From Agromyces ramosus (GTDB lineage: Bacteria > Actinomycetota > Actinomycetes > Actinomycetales > Microbacteriaceae), in assembly GCF_030817175.1 (NCBI RefSeq), contig NZ_JAUSYY010000001.1, positions 496,001 to 560,000 of the forward strand: a DNA stretch of 64,000 nucleotides. Reading direction: 5' to 3'. Positions 44,551 through 52,102 of the stretch are shown in pieces. Positions within the stretch are counted from its first letter, which is position 1. Each line of letters begins with the position of its first letter. A model generated the notes under the pieces. The model did not search any database. It was given only the letters and a program-made list of their open reading frames with translations, and was not told the DNA's origin. Made by a program: the position numbers and the translations under genes.

Positions 44551-45528
44551 CTAGGCCGCGCCGTCGAACATGCTCGTCACCGAGCCGTCTTCGAACACCT
44601 CGTGGATGGCCCGCGCGAGCAGCGGCGCGATCGGGAGCACGGTGAGGCGATCCCAGCGCTTCTCTTCGGGCACCGGCAGCGTGTCGGTCACGACGACGTG
44701 GTCGATCGACTCGCTCTGCAGGATCTCGGTCGCCGGGTTGGAGAACACCGCGTGAGTCGCGGCGACGACGACGCCGATGGCGCCGTTCGCCTTGAGCGCC
44801 TCGGCGGCCTTCACGATCGTGCGGCCGGTGTCGATGAGGTCGTCGACGAGCAGGCAGACGCGGCCCTCGACGTCGCCGACGATCTCGTGCACGGAGACCT
44901 GGTTCGGCACGAGCGGGTCGCGGCGCTTGTGGATGATGGCGAGCGGTGCCCCGAGCTTGTCGCTCCAGATGTCGGCGACGCGCACGCGGCCCATGTCGGG
45001 CGAGACGACGGCGAGCGTCGACGGGTCGAGCTTCTCCCTGAAGTACTCGAGCAGCACGGGCATGGCGAAGAGGTGGTCGACCGGGCCGTCGAAGAAGCCC
45101 TGGATCTGCGCGGCGTGCAGGTCGATCGACATGATGCGGTCGGCGCCGGCGGCCTTGAAGAGGTCGGCGACGAGTCGCGCCGAGATCGGCTCACGCCCGC
45201 GGCCCTTCTTGTCTTGCCGCGCGTAGGGGTAGAACGGCGCCACGACCGTGATGCGCTTGGCCGACGCGCGCTTGAGCGCGTCGATCATGATGAGCTGCTC
45301 CATGAGCCACTCGTTGATCGGCGCCGTGTGCGACTGGATCACGAACGCGTCGGAGCCGCGCACGCTCTCGTCGTAGCGCGCGTAGATCTCGCCGTTGGCG
45401 AAGGTGCGCGCATCGGTCGGGACCAGGTCGGCACCGAGCTCCTCCGCGATCTGCTCCGCGAGGGCGGGGTGCGCCCGCCCCGTGACGAGCACGAGGCGTT
45501 TCGATCCGGTGGTCTCGATTGCAGCCAT
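44551..45528 (-). CDS. prs: Ribose-phosphate pyrophosphokinase (PRPP synthetase)
   Basis: Makes PRPP from ribose 5-phosphate and ATP for purine, pyrimidine, histidine, tryptophan and NAD synthesis. PTDARTFANGEIYAR is at the N-terminus, the ATP flexible loop APFYPYARQDKKGRGREPIS in the middle, and the PRPP-binding loop LLVDDLIDTGRT near 225. ATG 45528 is chosen over an ATG 36 nt upstream because GGAGAGGA precedes it. 325 residues. 36 bp downstream of glmU. Confidence 0.96.
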   Translation of the reverse strand: MAAIETTGSKRLVLVTGRAHPALAEQIAEELGADLVPTDARTFANGEIYARYDESVRGSDAFVIQSHTAPINEWLMEQLIMIDALKRASAKRITVVAPFYPYARQDKKGRGREPISARLVADLFKAAGADRIMSIDLHAAQIQGFFDGPVDHLFAMPVLLEYFREKLDPSTLAVVSPDMGRVRVADIWSDKLGAPLAIIHKRRDPLVPNQVSVHEIVGDVEGRVCLLVDDLIDTGRTIVKAAEALKANGAIGVVVAATHAVFSNPATEILQSESIDHVVVTDTLPVPEEKRWDRLTVLPIAPLLARAIHEVFEDGSVTSMFDGAA

Positions 45529-45564
45529 CTGGTCTGTCCTCTCCACCCGCCTCGGCCGGTGCAT

Positions 45565-47007
45565 TCAGTCGGCGTCGGGGCCGGATGCCTCTCCGGCTGC
45601 CTCGGCAGCCTCGGCTGCAGCAGTGCCGGGTCGGTGCGTCTGGACCCATCCCTCGATGTTGCGCTGGGGTGCCACGTTCACGGCCAGCGCGCCTGCGGGA
45701 ACATCCTTGCGGACGACGGTGCCGGCGCCCGTGTAGACCCCGTCGCCAATCCTAATGGGCGCGACGAAGACGCCGTGCGCGCCGGTCTTCACGTGCGAGC
45801 CGATCTCGGATCGGTGCTTGTTCACGCCGTCGTAGTTGGCGAAGATCGAGCCGGCTCCGATGTTGGAGTGATCGCCGACCGTGGCGTCGCCCACGTAGCT
45901 GAGGTGCGGCACCTTGGTGCCCTCGCCGATGGTGGAGTTCTTCGTCTCGACGAACGTGCCGATCTTGCCGTCGGCGCCGAGCACGGTGCCCGGACGGAGG
46001 TAGGCGAACGGGCCCACGGATGCCCCGGGGCCGACGATCGAGAGGGTGGCATCGGTGCGTCGCACGTCGGCGTTCGCGCCGATCTCGCAGTCGACGAGCG
46101 TCGTGTCGGGCCCGATCATTGCGCCGGTCGCGACGACGGTGGCGCCCTTGAGCTGGGTGCCCGGGCGGATCGTGACGTCGGGTTCGATGCGAACGGCGAG
46201 GTCGATCCAGGTGGTGGCCGGGTCGTCGATCGTGACGCCGTTGAGCTGCCAGCCGCGCACGATGAGCGCGTTGAGCCGGGCGGCGGCCTCGGAGAGCTGG
46301 GCGCGGTCGTTGATGCCCGCGACGAGCCACGGCTCGGACACCGGCACCGCCTCGACCTCGGAGCCGGCCGCGCGGAGCAGGCCGATGATGTCGGTGAGGT
46401 ACTTCTCACCCTGTGCGTTCTCGGTCGTGAGGTTCGCGAGCTGGTCGCGCAGCGCCGCGGCGCCGAACGCGTAGATGCCCGCATTGATCTCGGCGATCGC
46501 ACGCTCGTCGTCGGTGGCGTCCTTCTGCTCGACGATGCGGTCGAACGCGCCCGTGGCGTCGCGCACGACCCGGCCGTAGCCCGAGGGGTCGTCGTAGACG
46601 GCCGACAGCACGGATGCCGCGGCGGAGTCGGCGCGGTGCTGCTCGAGGAAGGCGGCGAGCGTGCCGGCGTTCAGGAGCGGCACGTCGCCGTTGAGTACGA
46701 GCACCTCGCCCTCGAAGTCGTCGGGCAGCGACGCGAGCGCCTGCTCGACCGCGCGGCCCGTTCCGGGGATCTCGTCTTGGTCGACGATGACGGTGCCCGG
46801 CAGCTCGGCCTCGACCGCGGCAGCGACGAGGTCGCGCTCATGGCGCACCACGGTGACGACGTGCGCCGCGTCGAGCGCACGCGCCGTGGCGAGCACGTGC
46901 GCGACGATGGGCGCGCCGGCGAGCGGGTGCAGGAGCTTGGGCACGGCGGACTTCATGCGCGTGCCCTGGCCGGCGGCGAGCACGATGATCGCGAGATTGT
47001 GATCCAT
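45565..47007 (-). CDS. glmU: Bifunctional UDP-GlcNAc pyrophosphorylase / glucosamine-1-phosphate acetyltransferase
   Basis: Makes UDP-N-acetylglucosamine, the precursor of peptidoglycan. N-terminal nucleotidyltransferase with LAAGQGTRMKS at residues 11-21 and LNGDVPLL; C-terminal left-handed beta-helix acetyltransferase from about residue 245 with hexapeptide repeats and the IGAGSIFANYDGVNKHRS catalytic-histidine region. 480 residues. ATG 47007 lies one base after the 3' end of tRNA-Gln, so there is no room for a separate Shine-Dalgarno; expression probably depends on tRNA processing or on GGCGGAG inside the tRNA. Confidence 0.95.
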   Translation of the reverse strand: MDHNLAIIVLAAGQGTRMKSAVPKLLHPLAGAPIVAHVLATARALDAAHVVTVVRHERDLVAAAVEAELPGTVIVDQDEIPGTGRAVEQALASLPDDFEGEVLVLNGDVPLLNAGTLAAFLEQHRADSAAASVLSAVYDDPSGYGRVVRDATGAFDRIVEQKDATDDERAIAEINAGIYAFGAAALRDQLANLTTENAQGEKYLTDIIGLLRAAGSEVEAVPVSEPWLVAGINDRAQLSEAAARLNALIVRGWQLNGVTIDDPATTWIDLAVRIEPDVTIRPGTQLKGATVVATGAMIGPDTTLVDCEIGANADVRRTDATLSIVGPGASVGPFAYLRPGTVLGADGKIGTFVETKNSTIGEGTKVPHLSYVGDATVGDHSNIGAGSIFANYDGVNKHRSEIGSHVKTGAHGVFVAPIRIGDGVYTGAGTVVRKDVPAGALAVNVAPQRNIEGWVQTHRPGTAAAEAAEAAGEASGPDAD

Positions 47008-47008
47008 G

Positions 47009-47080
47009 CTCCGCCGCCAGGACTCGAACCTGGACCGAACAGCTCCAAAGGCTGTCGTGCTGCCATTACACTACGGCGGA
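47009..47080 (-). tRNA. tRNA-Gln(UUG)
   Basis: Minus strand, 72 nt: acceptor TCCGCCG/CGGCGGA, anticodon arm ACAGC-CTTTGGA-GCTGT (anticodon TTG), T-arm with GGTTCGAGTCC; the discriminator is G and CCA is not encoded. It abuts the glmU start codon by one base. Confidence 0.95.
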
Positions 47081-47262
47081 TCGCGCGGGCGGGTCGCGCC
47101 GCGCGACAACAAGTCTGCCATGCCGCGCAGGGTGGTTCGTGGCATCCGCCGCGCCGTCCGCCCGCTCTCGGCGCAGGTTCGTCGCGTCGGCGCATCGACG
47201 TCGTACCGCCCGCGCGAGGAACGTGCGCCCGGCATCGGGCGTAGGGTGATGGCGGCGCGCGG

Positions 47263-47268
47263 GATAAT
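47263..47268 (+). promoter_or_regulatory. -10 element for leaderless marR transcript
   Basis: GATAAT ends 6 nt before ATG 47275; no Shine-Dalgarno is present. Confidence 0.5.
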
Positions 47269-47274
47269 GGCGGC

Positions 47275-47766
47275 ATGACGGATGCTGACGAGGTCGACCG
47301 GATCGTCGACGACTGGGAGCGCGAGCGCCCCGACCTCGATTTCGCTCCCCTGCAGGTGCTCTCCCGCGTCGCCCGGCTCGCGAAGCACCTCGACCGCGCG
47401 CGGCGCCAGGCCTTCGCGCGGTCCGAGCTCGAGGCATCCGAGTTCGACGTGCTCTCGGCTCTCCGCCGTGCCGGCGCGCCCTATCGCCTCTCCCCCAAGC
47501 AACTGCTGCAGCAGACCCTCGTCTCGAGCGGCACGATGACGAACCGCATCGACCGGCTCGTCGAACGCGGTCTCGTGACGCGGCAGACCGACCCCAACGA
47601 CGGGCGCGGCATCCTCGTCGAGATGAGCCAAGCCGGCCTCACCAGGGTGGATGCCGCGATCACGCGACTCGTCGACGCGGAGTCCGAGTTGCTCAGCGGG
47701 CTGCCCGCGGCCGAGCAGAAGCGGCTGGCCGGACTCCTCCGCAAGTTGAGCCTCGGGTTCGACTGA
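47275..47766 (+). CDS. MarR family transcriptional regulator
   Basis: A 163-residue winged-helix regulator. The central domain (about 55-130) contains SELEASEFDVLSALRRAG, the recognition helix region LVSSGTMTNRIDRLVERGLV and the wing TRQTDPNDGRGILVEMS. Flanking helices form the dimer interface. It is adjacent to the AztD-like gene, but 86 bp and a separate Zur promoter intervene, so it need not regulate it. The promoter is leaderless. Inducer unknown. Confidence 0.92.
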   Translation: MTDADEVDRIVDDWERERPDLDFAPLQVLSRVARLAKHLDRARRQAFARSELEASEFDVLSALRRAGAPYRLSPKQLLQQTLVSSGTMTNRIDRLVERGLVTRQTDPNDGRGILVEMSQAGLTRVDAAITRLVDAESELLSGLPAAEQKRLAGLLRKLSLGFD

Positions 47767-47816
47767 GCGGTTCGCGACGTGCTTCGGGCCCTCGCATCGC
47801 CCCGGTTGGGGCAGTT

Positions 47817-47845
47817 TTGATAATGGTTATCATTAACGATAGCGT
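47817..47845 (+). promoter_or_regulatory. Promoter of the AztD-like gene
   Basis: -35 TTGATA (47817-47822), 17-nt spacer and -10 TAGCGT (47840-47845), ending 7 nt before ATG 47853: a leaderless promoter, the best sigma-A-type match in the window. Confidence 0.7.
47818..47832. promoter_or_regulatory. Zur box (zinc-responsive operator)
   Basis: TGATAATGGTTATCA has perfect TGATAA/TTATCA arms about a 3-bp centre, matching the actinobacterial Zur/Fur-type box. It covers the -35 and half the spacer, so bound Zur-Zn would block polymerase. Confidence 0.8.
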
Positions 47846-47852
47846 GGCGGCC

Positions 47853-49121
47853 ATGACGACACATTCGAAGCCACTTCCCCTCCGATCCGCGGTGATCGGG
47901 GCGTCCGTACTGGCGCTCGCCGCGCTCGCCGGCTGTTCGGCCCCGGCCGCCGGGGCGCAGACGGGCGCCGCGGCATCCGATGCTCCATCGACCGCTCGCG
48001 AGGTCCGCGCGCCTCGGGTCGTCGTGAGCTACGACGGCGGCCTCCTCGTGCTCGAGGGCGACTCGCTGGAGGTCGCGGCCGACGTGCCGCTCGACGGATT
48101 CCTCCGCCTGAATCCAGCGGGCGACGAGCGACACGTGATGGTGTCGACGGATGACGCGTTCCGCGTGCTCGACACGGGGGTCGAGATCGACCGGCACGGC
48201 GACCACGCGCACTACTACGCCGAGGAGCCCGAGCTCACCGAGCTCTCGTTCGCAGCGGAGCATCCGGGACACGTCACGACGCACGCGGGCATCACGGCGC
48301 TCTTCGCCGACGGCACCGGACGCGTCGAGCTGCTCGACCCGGCCGCGCTCGACCCCGACGCGCGCGACGGCGACGACGTCGACGAACCCGAGGTCACGGT
48401 CTACGAGAGCGCCGAGGCGCACCACGGCGTGGCGGTCGCGCTCGAGGGCGGCGGACTCCTCACGACGTTCGGCGACAGCGAGGCCCACACCGGCGCCGTC
48501 GTGCTCGATGCGGCGCGCACGGAGGTCGTGCGCAGCGAGCAATGCCCCGGCGTGCACGGCGAGACCGTCGCCGCCGACGGCGTGATCGTCATCGGCTGCG
48601 AGAACGGCGCGCTCGTCTACCGCGACGGCATCTTCACGAAGGTCGCGGCACCCGACGCGTACGGCCGCATCGGAAACCAGGCCGGTTCGCCCGAGTCGCC
48701 GGTCGTGCTCGGCGACTACAAGGTCGACGCCGCCGCCGAGCTCGAGCGGCCGCAGCGCGTGAGCCTCATCGACACCGCCACGGCGACCCTCCGATTCGTC
48801 GACCTCGGCACCAGCTACACCTTCCGGTCGCTCGCCCGCGGGCCGCACGGCGAAGCGCTCGTGCTGGGCACCGACGGGGCGATCCACGTGATCGATCCCG
48901 ACACCGGCGAGGTCGCGCAGCGCATCGCGGTCGTCGACGCGTGGACCGAGCCCACCGACTGGCAGGAGCCGCGACCGGCGCTCGAGGTGCGCGGACACCG
49001 CGCCTACGTGACCGATCCCGCCGCTGACGCGATCCACGTCGTCGACCTCGAGTCCGGCGAGATCACCGCGAGCGCATCGCTGCCGCAGACGCCGAACGAG
49101 CTGACGACGGTCGGCGAGTAG
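47853..49121 (+). CDS. AztD-like zinc-binding lipoprotein (periplasmic zinc metallochaperone type)
   Basis: Exported protein of 422 residues with a lipobox LAGC (C28), so membrane-anchored outside the cell. A histidine-rich loop (RHGDHAHYYAEEPE, H115, H118, H120) and further His residues (HPGHVTTH, EAHHGV) provide zinc ligands, and the rest has beta-propeller-like repeats (VLDTGVEI, VELLDPA, VIDPDTGEV). Paracoccus AztD hands zinc to an AztABC importer. Control by a Zur box supports a zinc-starvation role. No zinc ABC transporter is adjacent. ATG 47853 is set by the promoter. Confidence 0.85.
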   Translation: MTTHSKPLPLRSAVIGASVLALAALAGCSAPAAGAQTGAAASDAPSTAREVRAPRVVVSYDGGLLVLEGDSLEVAADVPLDGFLRLNPAGDERHVMVSTDDAFRVLDTGVEIDRHGDHAHYYAEEPELTELSFAAEHPGHVTTHAGITALFADGTGRVELLDPAALDPDARDGDDVDEPEVTVYESAEAHHGVAVALEGGGLLTTFGDSEAHTGAVVLDAARTEVVRSEQCPGVHGETVAADGVIVIGCENGALVYRDGIFTKVAAPDAYGRIGNQAGSPESPVVLGDYKVDAAAELERPQRVSLIDTATATLRFVDLGTSYTFRSLARGPHGEALVLGTDGAIHVIDPDTGEVAQRIAVVDAWTEPTDWQEPRPALEVRGHRAYVTDPAADAIHVVDLESGEITASASLPQTPNELTTVGE

Positions 49122-49128
49122 CGTTCAG

Positions 49129-49154
49129 GGGCGGATGCCTCGGGGCATCCGCCC
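49129..49154. terminator. Terminator stem-loop after the AztD-like gene
   Basis: GGGCGGATGCC and GGCATCCGCCC, a perfect 11-bp stem with loop TCGG, 8 nt past the stop and shared with convergent metI. The stem contains the window's over-represented GGATGCC word. Confidence 0.75.
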
Positions 49155-49189
49155 TCGCGCGGCGACGTCAGGGCGAGCACCCCCGTCCG

Positions 49190-49849
49190 TCAGCGCCGCA
49201 TCACCTTGCGCGCCAGCCAGTTGCCGAAGAACTGCGCGACCTGCACGAACACCACGATCAGCACCACCGCGGCCCACGTCACCACGGGCTCGAACTGCCG
49301 GTAGCCGTAGACCTGCGCGAACGTGCCGAGGCCGCCGCCGCCGATGACGCCCGCGACCGCGGTCATGTCGATGATCGCGACGAGCACGAAGGTGTAGCCG
49401 AGGATGAGCGGCCCGAGCGCCTCGGGGATCACGACGGTGCGGAGGATGCGCAGCGGCGACGCACCCATCGACCGCGCCGCCTCGATCACGCCCGGCGAGA
49501 CGGTCAGCAGGTTCTGCTCGACGATGCGTCCGATCGCGAACGACGCGGCGAGCGAGAGCGCGAAGATCAGGGCGTTGTTGCCGATGCCCGTGCCGATCAC
49601 GAACCGCGAGAACGGCTGCACCGCCGCGATGAAGATGATGAACGGGATCGGGCGGAAGAAGTTGATGACGACGTTCAGCACGTTGAACACCACACGGTTC
49701 GACAGCAGCGACCCCGGTCGCGTCGTGTAGAGCGCGATGCCGAGCAGGAGCCCGGCGAATCCGCCGATCAGGAGCGTGAGCGCCACCATGTAGAGCGTCT
49801 CGACGGCGGCGACCCAGAATTCGCCCTGCAGCTCGAACAGGCGATCCAT
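49190..49849 (-). CDS. metI: Methionine-type ABC transporter permease
   Basis: Membrane subunit of a MetNIQ importer: 219 residues, five predicted helices, with the EAA loop EAARSMGASPLRILRTVVIPEALGP contacting the ATPase. ATG 49849 overlaps the metN stop (TGATG) and is spaced well from GGAGG; a GTG one codon earlier is the alternative. Part of metQ-metN-metI in that order on the minus strand. Confidence 0.92.
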   Translation of the reverse strand: MDRLFELQGEFWVAAVETLYMVALTLLIGGFAGLLLGIALYTTRPGSLLSNRVVFNVLNVVINFFRPIPFIIFIAAVQPFSRFVIGTGIGNNALIFALSLAASFAIGRIVEQNLLTVSPGVIEAARSMGASPLRILRTVVIPEALGPLILGYTFVLVAIIDMTAVAGVIGGGGLGTFAQVYGYRQFEPVVTWAAVVLIVVFVQVAQFFGNWLARKVMRR

Positions 49850-50877
49850 CACGGCACCTCCGTCACGTCGACGCGGGCGGCGATCGTGGCGAGCGCCCGC
49901 TCGATCGCGGCATCCGACCCCCTGATCGCCAGGGTGAGGTGGCCGAACGCCCGGCCCTGGATGTCGTTGATGCCGCCGTAGACGAGCTCGAACTCGAGCC
50001 CGGCATTCGCGAGCTCGAGGAAGACGGATGCCTGTGACGCGTCCCCGTCGCGGAACGAGATCGTGACGATGCGGCCCTCGTGGCGCTCGCGCAGCACGTC
50101 GAGCTCGGCCGGCGAGGGGACGCCCTTCACCACGGTCGCGACGAATCGCTGCGATGACGGGTTCTGCGGGTCGGAGAACACCTCGAAGACGTCGCCGTGC
50201 TCGATGACCCGGCCGCCGTCCATGACGGCGACCTTCGTGGCGATCGATTGGATGACGTCCATCTCGTGGGTGATGACGATGATCGTCACGCCGAACTCGC
50301 GATTCACGCGCTTCAGGAGCGCGAGGACCTCCTGCGTCGTGTCGGGGTCGAGGGCGCTCGTCGCTTCGTCGGCCAGCAGCAGCCGCGGCGAGGTGGCGAG
50401 GGCCCGGGCGATGCCGACGCGCTGCTTCTGACCGCCCGAGAGCTGGTCGGGGTAGCTCTTCGCCTTGTCGGCGAGCCCGACGAAGTCGAGCAGTTCGGTC
50501 ACGCGCGCGGCGATCTCGGCCTTCGAGGCGCCGGCGACCGTGAGCGGGTACGCGATGTTCGCCCAGACCGTCTTCGAGTTGAACAGGTTGAACTGCTGGA
50601 AGATCATCCCGATGCCGAGACGGATGGCCCGGAGCTCGCGTTCGGGCATCGTCGTGATCTCGCGACCGTCGACCTCGATGCTGCCCGACGTCGCGGGCTC
50701 GAGTGCGTTCACGAGCCGCACGAGCGTGGACTTGCCGGCGCCCGAGTAGCCGATGATGCCGTAGACGTCACCGGCCTCGACCTCGAGGGTCACGTCGTCG
50801 ATCGCGATGATGGGGTCACCCGACGCACCGGGTGCCGGGTAGGTCTTCGTGACGTTCCGGAGGGCGACGAGCGCCAT
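49849..50877 (-). CDS. metN: Methionine-type ABC transporter ATP-binding protein
   Basis: ATPase of 342 residues: Walker A GYSGAGKST near residue 38, signature LSGGQKQRVG, Walker B LLLADEATSALDP, H-loop VITHEMD. A C-terminal NIL domain (about 265-340, TISFRDGDASQASVFLELANAG) senses methionine in E. coli MetN and causes transinhibition; its presence argues for a methionine rather than an unrelated lipoprotein transporter. ATG 50877 follows GGAGGAGAGG. Confidence 0.93.
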   Translation of the reverse strand: MALVALRNVTKTYPAPGASGDPIIAIDDVTLEVEAGDVYGIIGYSGAGKSTLVRLVNALEPATSGSIEVDGREITTMPERELRAIRLGIGMIFQQFNLFNSKTVWANIAYPLTVAGASKAEIAARVTELLDFVGLADKAKSYPDQLSGGQKQRVGIARALATSPRLLLADEATSALDPDTTQEVLALLKRVNREFGVTIIVITHEMDVIQSIATKVAVMDGGRVIEHGDVFEVFSDPQNPSSQRFVATVVKGVPSPAELDVLRERHEGRIVTISFRDGDASQASVFLELANAGLEFELVYGGINDIQGRAFGHLTLAIRGSDAAIERALATIAARVDVTEVP

Positions 50878-50904
50878 GTGTCCTCTCCTCCCACACGCCG
50901 TGCA

Positions 50905-50938
50905 GGGCGGCGGGCGCCGAAGCCGGCGTCCGCCGCCC
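50905..50938 (-). terminator. Strong hairpin between metQ and metN
   Basis: A 15-bp stem (50905-50919 with 50924-50938, one G-T pair) with a 4-nt loop in the 111-bp metQ-metN gap. Probably partial termination or mRNA stabilisation, giving more binding protein than transporter. Confidence 0.55.
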
Positions 50939-50988
50939 GTGCGGCGAGTGATCGATCGCCGAGGCGATCAGCGGTCAGCGGTCGGCGA

Positions 50989-51888
50989 TCAGCCCTTGGC
51001 GGCCTTCGTGTCGGACTCGACCTTGGTGAGCGAGTCGACGAGGTCGGCGACGGGCGTCTGCACCGGCACCGCGGTGTTGCCCGAAGCCTCGACGAGGGCG
51101 GCCTGCACATCGGAGTCGGTCTGGAAGATCTCGACGAGCTTCAGGTAGGTCTCGTCGTCCTTGTCTTCGGCGCGGGCGGCGAAGATGTTGACGTAGGGCA
51201 GCGCGTTCGGGTCGCTCGGGTCGTCCTGCGCGATCGCGTCCTGGAAGCTCAGGCCGGCGTCCTCGACGAAGTCGTTGTTGATGACCGCGGCGGCGACGTC
51301 GGGGAGCGACGTCGGCGTGAGCGACGCCTCGAGCGCGGTGACCTTGACCTTCGATGCGGACTCGTCGATGTCGGCGAGGTCGGAGAAGATCGTGCCGCCG
51401 CTCTTCAGCTCGATGAGCCCGGCCGACTGCAGTACGAGGAGTGCACGGGCCTGGTTCGACGCGTCGTTCGGCACCGCCACGGTCTCGCCCTTTGGGATGT
51501 CCTTCACCGAGTCGTACTTCGTCGAGTAGAGGCCGAGCGGGTAGATCGCGGTGGACCCGATGGGCGTGAGGTCCTCACCGCTCGACACGTTGTAGTCGGC
51601 GAGGTACACGATGTGCTGGAACTGGTTGAGGTCGAGCTCGCCCTCGCTCGTCGCGGGGTTGGGCTGGGCGTAGTCGGCGAAGTCGACGACCTCGATCGTG
51701 ATGCCCTCGTCGGCGGCCGCCGCCTCGAACGCGGCCCACTGCGGGTCGCCCGCTCCGACGACGCCGATCTTCACGACGTCGTTCGCGGAATCGCCGCCCT
51801 CGCCCGCTGCGGGGCTCGCGCATGCGGCGAGGCCGGCGATGAGCGGGACTGCGGCCAGTGCGGCGATGAGCTTCGTACGGTGTGACAT
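50989..51888 (-). CDS. metQ: MetQ/NlpA family substrate-binding lipoprotein
   Basis: Solute-binding protein of 299 residues with lipobox LAAC (C23). The NlpA pattern is clear: KIGVVGAGDPQWAAFEAAAADEGI, NQFQHIVYLADYN, YPLGLYSTKYDSVKDIPKG and VPNDASNQARALLVLQSAGL. It binds D/L-methionine or a related amino acid. ATG 51888 is preferred because AAGGGAGA precedes it; an in-frame ATG 57 nt upstream would add a His/Arg-rich segment unlike a signal peptide. First gene of the operon. Confidence 0.92.
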   Translation of the reverse strand: MSHRTKLIAALAAVPLIAGLAACASPAAGEGGDSANDVVKIGVVGAGDPQWAAFEAAAADEGITIEVVDFADYAQPNPATSEGELDLNQFQHIVYLADYNVSSGEDLTPIGSTAIYPLGLYSTKYDSVKDIPKGETVAVPNDASNQARALLVLQSAGLIELKSGGTIFSDLADIDESASKVKVTALEASLTPTSLPDVAAAVINNDFVEDAGLSFQDAIAQDDPSDPNALPYVNIFAARAEDKDDETYLKLVEIFQTDSDVQAALVEASGNTAVPVQTPVADLVDSLTKVESDTKAAKG

Positions 51889-52031
51889 GTTCTCCCTTTC
51901 GCGTGAATGCGCCGCGATCAGGTGCTGATGGCGTGGAGCAGGCATGGCTCCGCCACGGTTGGTAACGGTGGGGGCTTCGATGCCGCGAGCGCGGGCGCAA
52001 TTCCACGCTAGACGAAGGATCTTCGGGGCCT

Positions 52032-52045
52032 TGACCACGTGGTCA
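52032..52045. promoter_or_regulatory. 14-bp perfect palindrome upstream of metQ
   Basis: TGACCACGTGGTCA lies about 145 bp before the metQ start in the gap to the ABC-F gene. A plausible operator for a sulfur/methionine regulator; no regulator is identified. The remaining leader shows no recognisable S-box. Confidence 0.5.
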
Positions 52046-52102
52046 TGTCGCGTCACAGTTCCTGCGTCGCGATGCAGCGACTGTGAGGGATGCTTCGACG
52101 GC

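Noticed and set aside
47817..47852. Upstream TTG start for the AztD-like protein at 47817
   Set aside because: That codon lies inside the -35/Zur box and upstream of the -10, so it cannot be in the mRNA if the promoter is right.
51889..51945. Longer metQ start (ATG at 51945) or a separate leader peptide
   Set aside because: In frame with metQ, but AAGGGAGA precedes ATG 51888 and the added His/Arg-rich residues would spoil the signal peptide. A role as a leader peptide cannot be shown.
51889..52102. SAM (S-box type) riboswitch in the metQ leader
   Set aside because: The minus-strand leader lacks the conserved core motifs of the SAM-I/SAM-IV classes as I know them; only a small hairpin and the palindrome are visible.
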